7,269 nt of DNA from Myxococcales bacterium. GTDB taxonomy: Bacteria; Myxococcota_A; Polyangia; Palsa-1104. Where the stretch lies: assembly GCA_023248835.1 (NCBI GenBank), contig JAHFDU010000205.1:1-7269 (forward strand). Direction: 5' to 3'. Shown here piece after piece: positions 6,080 to 7,269 of this stretch (position 1 is the stretch's first letter; every line of letters begins with the position of its first letter). The notes under the pieces are model-generated. The model was not told the DNA's origin, did not search any database, and saw only the letters and a program-made list of their open reading frames with translations. A program made the position numbers and the translations under genes.

Positions 6080-6790
6080 ATGCGCGGCTATCTGGTGCTC
6101 GACATCGAAACAGTGCCCGACGGCGAGTTGTACACGCCGCCGGAACTGCCCGGGCAGGAAAAACCGTTTCCGCCACTTTATGCCCATCGGCCGATTGTGA
6201 TCGGCGTGCTCTGGCTCGACGAGCATTATCGTTTCTTGCGCCTCGGCGTGATCGGCGAAAACCGCTCCGAGGCAGAGATGCTGAGCGACTTTTCACAATT
6301 TGCCGAGCGCGAACGTCCGCATCTGGTGACCTTCAATGGCCGCAGCTTTGATCTGCCGGTGATTGCCCTGCGCGCGCTACGCCACGGCGTGCCGCTCAGT
6401 TTCTATTTCAAAGATCGTGACTACCGCTATCGCTTCTCCGACGCCGGCCACATCGACGTTTACGATTTTCTGTCCGAGCACGGCGCGGCGCGGCCGGGCT
6501 CGCTCGACGCGATTGCGCGACTCATCGGCCTGCCGGGAAAAGTTGGCGTCGATGGCAGTCAGGTCGAAGGCCTGTTCCATACCGGTCAGATCGCGGCGAT
6601 CAAGAATTATTGTTTGGCCGACGTGGTGCAGACTGCATTTGTTTTTCTGCGCTATCGATTGCTGCAAGGCGTGCTCGAGCGCAGTGCCTACCAGTTGGCG
6701 TCGAGCGCGCTGTGCGACGCCCTCTCGAGTGACGATCGGGTGGCACAAGTGATCGCGCAGATTGATCGCAGCCGGCTTTTGCTCTCATGA
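6080..6790 (+). CDS. Predicted 3'-5' exonuclease, PolB-like DnaQ fold
   Basis: The 236-residue protein carries the three exonuclease motifs of the DEDD superfamily: Exo I LDIETVPD (Asp8, Glu10), Exo II VTFNGRSFDLPV (Asn86, Asp91) and Exo III NYCLADVVQT (Tyr177, Asp181). Tyr four residues before the last Asp makes it the DEDDy type. The block HIDVYDFLS, GSLDAIARLIGLPGK and GVDGSQV is characteristic of the predicted PolB-related exonuclease family, which is the exonuclease domain without a polymerase. It should remove nucleotides from DNA 3' ends using two metal ions, plausibly in repair; the substrate is not known from sequence. Its length fits the family. ATG 6080 is required because the Exo I motif begins only seven residues later. 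No Shine-Dalgarno site is visible; TATAGT at 6065-6070 resembles a -10 box. It follows the barrel gene by 17 bases and overlaps the transporter gene by 4. Confidence 0.88.
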   Translation: MRGYLVLDIETVPDGELYTPPELPGQEKPFPPLYAHRPIVIGVLWLDEHYRFLRLGVIGENRSEAEMLSDFSQFAERERPHLVTFNGRSFDLPVIALRALRHGVPLSFYFKDRDYRYRFSDAGHIDVYDFLSEHGAARPGSLDAIARLIGLPGKVGVDGSQVEGLFHTGQIAAIKNYCLADVVQTAFVFLRYRLLQGVLERSAYQLASSALCDALSSDDRVAQVIAQIDRSRLLLS

Positions 6791-7269
6791 AACGGTCGAG
6801 TGAAGCCGGCATCTTGCTGGTGATCTGGCTGGTGCAATTCATCAACGTGCTCGATTTCGTCATGGTGATGCCGCTCGGTCCCGATTTTGCGCGCGCGCTA
6901 CATTTTCCCCAGTCGAACATTGCCACCATTGCTTCGGCCTACGCTGCGTCCGCCGCACTTGCGGGCATTGTCGGTTCGCTGTTTCTTGATCGTTTCGACC
7001 GTCGCATTGCGCTGACGTTTGCGCTCTCTGGCTTGGCCACCGGAACCGCGTTGGGTGCGGTGGCGCATTCGCTGTGGGGACTGGTGCTGGCGCGGTTGAT
7101 CGCGGGGCTATTTGGTGGGCCAGCGACATCGCTGTCGTGGTCGATCATCGCCGACACCGTGCCGCCCGAGCGTCGTGGACGCGCGCTCGGGGTGGTGATG
7201 AGCTCGTTTTCGTTCGCTACCAGTCTCGCCGTCCCGATCGGAGTGCGCCTCGCCTATGGCGGCCGTTGG
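6787..7269 (+). CDS. Major facilitator superfamily (MFS) transporter, N-terminal part (3' end outside window)
   Basis: The first 161 codons are present and open to the right edge. Five predicted membrane helices are visible: about 9-31 (ILLVIWLVQFINVLDFVMV), 45-67, 74-93, 97-120 and 132-157. Between helices 2 and 3 lies the MFS motif A loop, GSLFLDRFDRR (63-73; Asp68, Asp71, Arg72-Arg73). LARLIAGLFGGP (101-112) in helix 4 and the PPERRGRALG loop (126-135) before helix 5 are also typical of 12-helix drug/proton antiporter-like MFS permeases. The motif C of such exporters is only partly kept in helix 5 (ATSLAVPIG). The substrate cannot be called; export of a small molecule is likelier than uptake. 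The start overlaps the exonuclease stop as ATGA (6787-6790), which indicates translational coupling, with no obvious functional link between the two proteins. Confidence 0.88.
   Translation, partial: MKRSSEAGILLVIWLVQFINVLDFVMVMPLGPDFARALHFPQSNIATIASAYAASAALAGIVGSLFLDRFDRRIALTFALSGLATGTALGAVAHSLWGLVLARLIAGLFGGPATSLSWSIIADTVPPERRGRALGVVMSSFSFATSLAVPIGVRLAYGGRW

Overview
The window is 7,269 bases of GC-rich DNA (roughly 60% by eye). It is densely packed, and every gene I support lies on the + strand. Base composition, short overlaps between genes, the outer-membrane and lipoprotein genes and the gene families suggest a Gram-negative bacterium, possibly of the broad deltaproteobacterial/Myxococcota kind or an uncultured relative. 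That placement is an inference: there is no rRNA or marker gene here.

Region 1 (3-3645) is a two-gene DNA-end-processing unit. The first gene, cut by the left edge, ends in a RecB/AddB-type PD-(D/E)XK nuclease domain with the four cysteines of an iron-sulfur cluster. The second overlaps it by 8 bases and is a UvrD/AddA-like superfamily 1 helicase with all its motor motifs, but it stops about 60 residues after motif VI and so has no C-terminal nuclease. Together they look like an AddAB-type recombination machine with a single nuclease site, carried by the AddB-like partner.

Region 2 (3642-4631) starts with an unusually AT-rich, dyad-containing spacer. It holds one TPR protein gene whose last ~33 codons run into a repeat. 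Three clusters of a 7-base unit (ACAGYCR or its complement) lie at 4405-4430, 4511-4533 and, inverted, 4601-4631. The middle and last clusters occupy the 152-base gap 4508-4659, the longest non-coding stretch in the window.

Region 3 (4660-6062) is an overlapping gene pair. A 71-residue DUF4266-type lipoprotein with a glycine-rich tail ending Cys-Gly-Cys-Asn is followed by a DUF3570-type predicted outer-membrane beta-barrel that carries a CxxC. These two families are known to travel together, and their function is not established as far as I know.

Region 4 (6080-7269) holds a PolB-like DnaQ-fold 3'-5' exonuclease, followed with a 4-base ATGA overlap by the first five predicted helices of an MFS transporter cut by the right edge.

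The genes are mostly housekeeping or conserved-hypothetical in type. The parts most worth a second look are the one-nuclease helicase/nuclease pair, the heptamer repeats that enter the TPR gene, and the cysteine-bearing lipoprotein/barrel pair. I found no CRISPR array, transposase, tRNA, rRNA, riboswitch or convincing intrinsic terminator.
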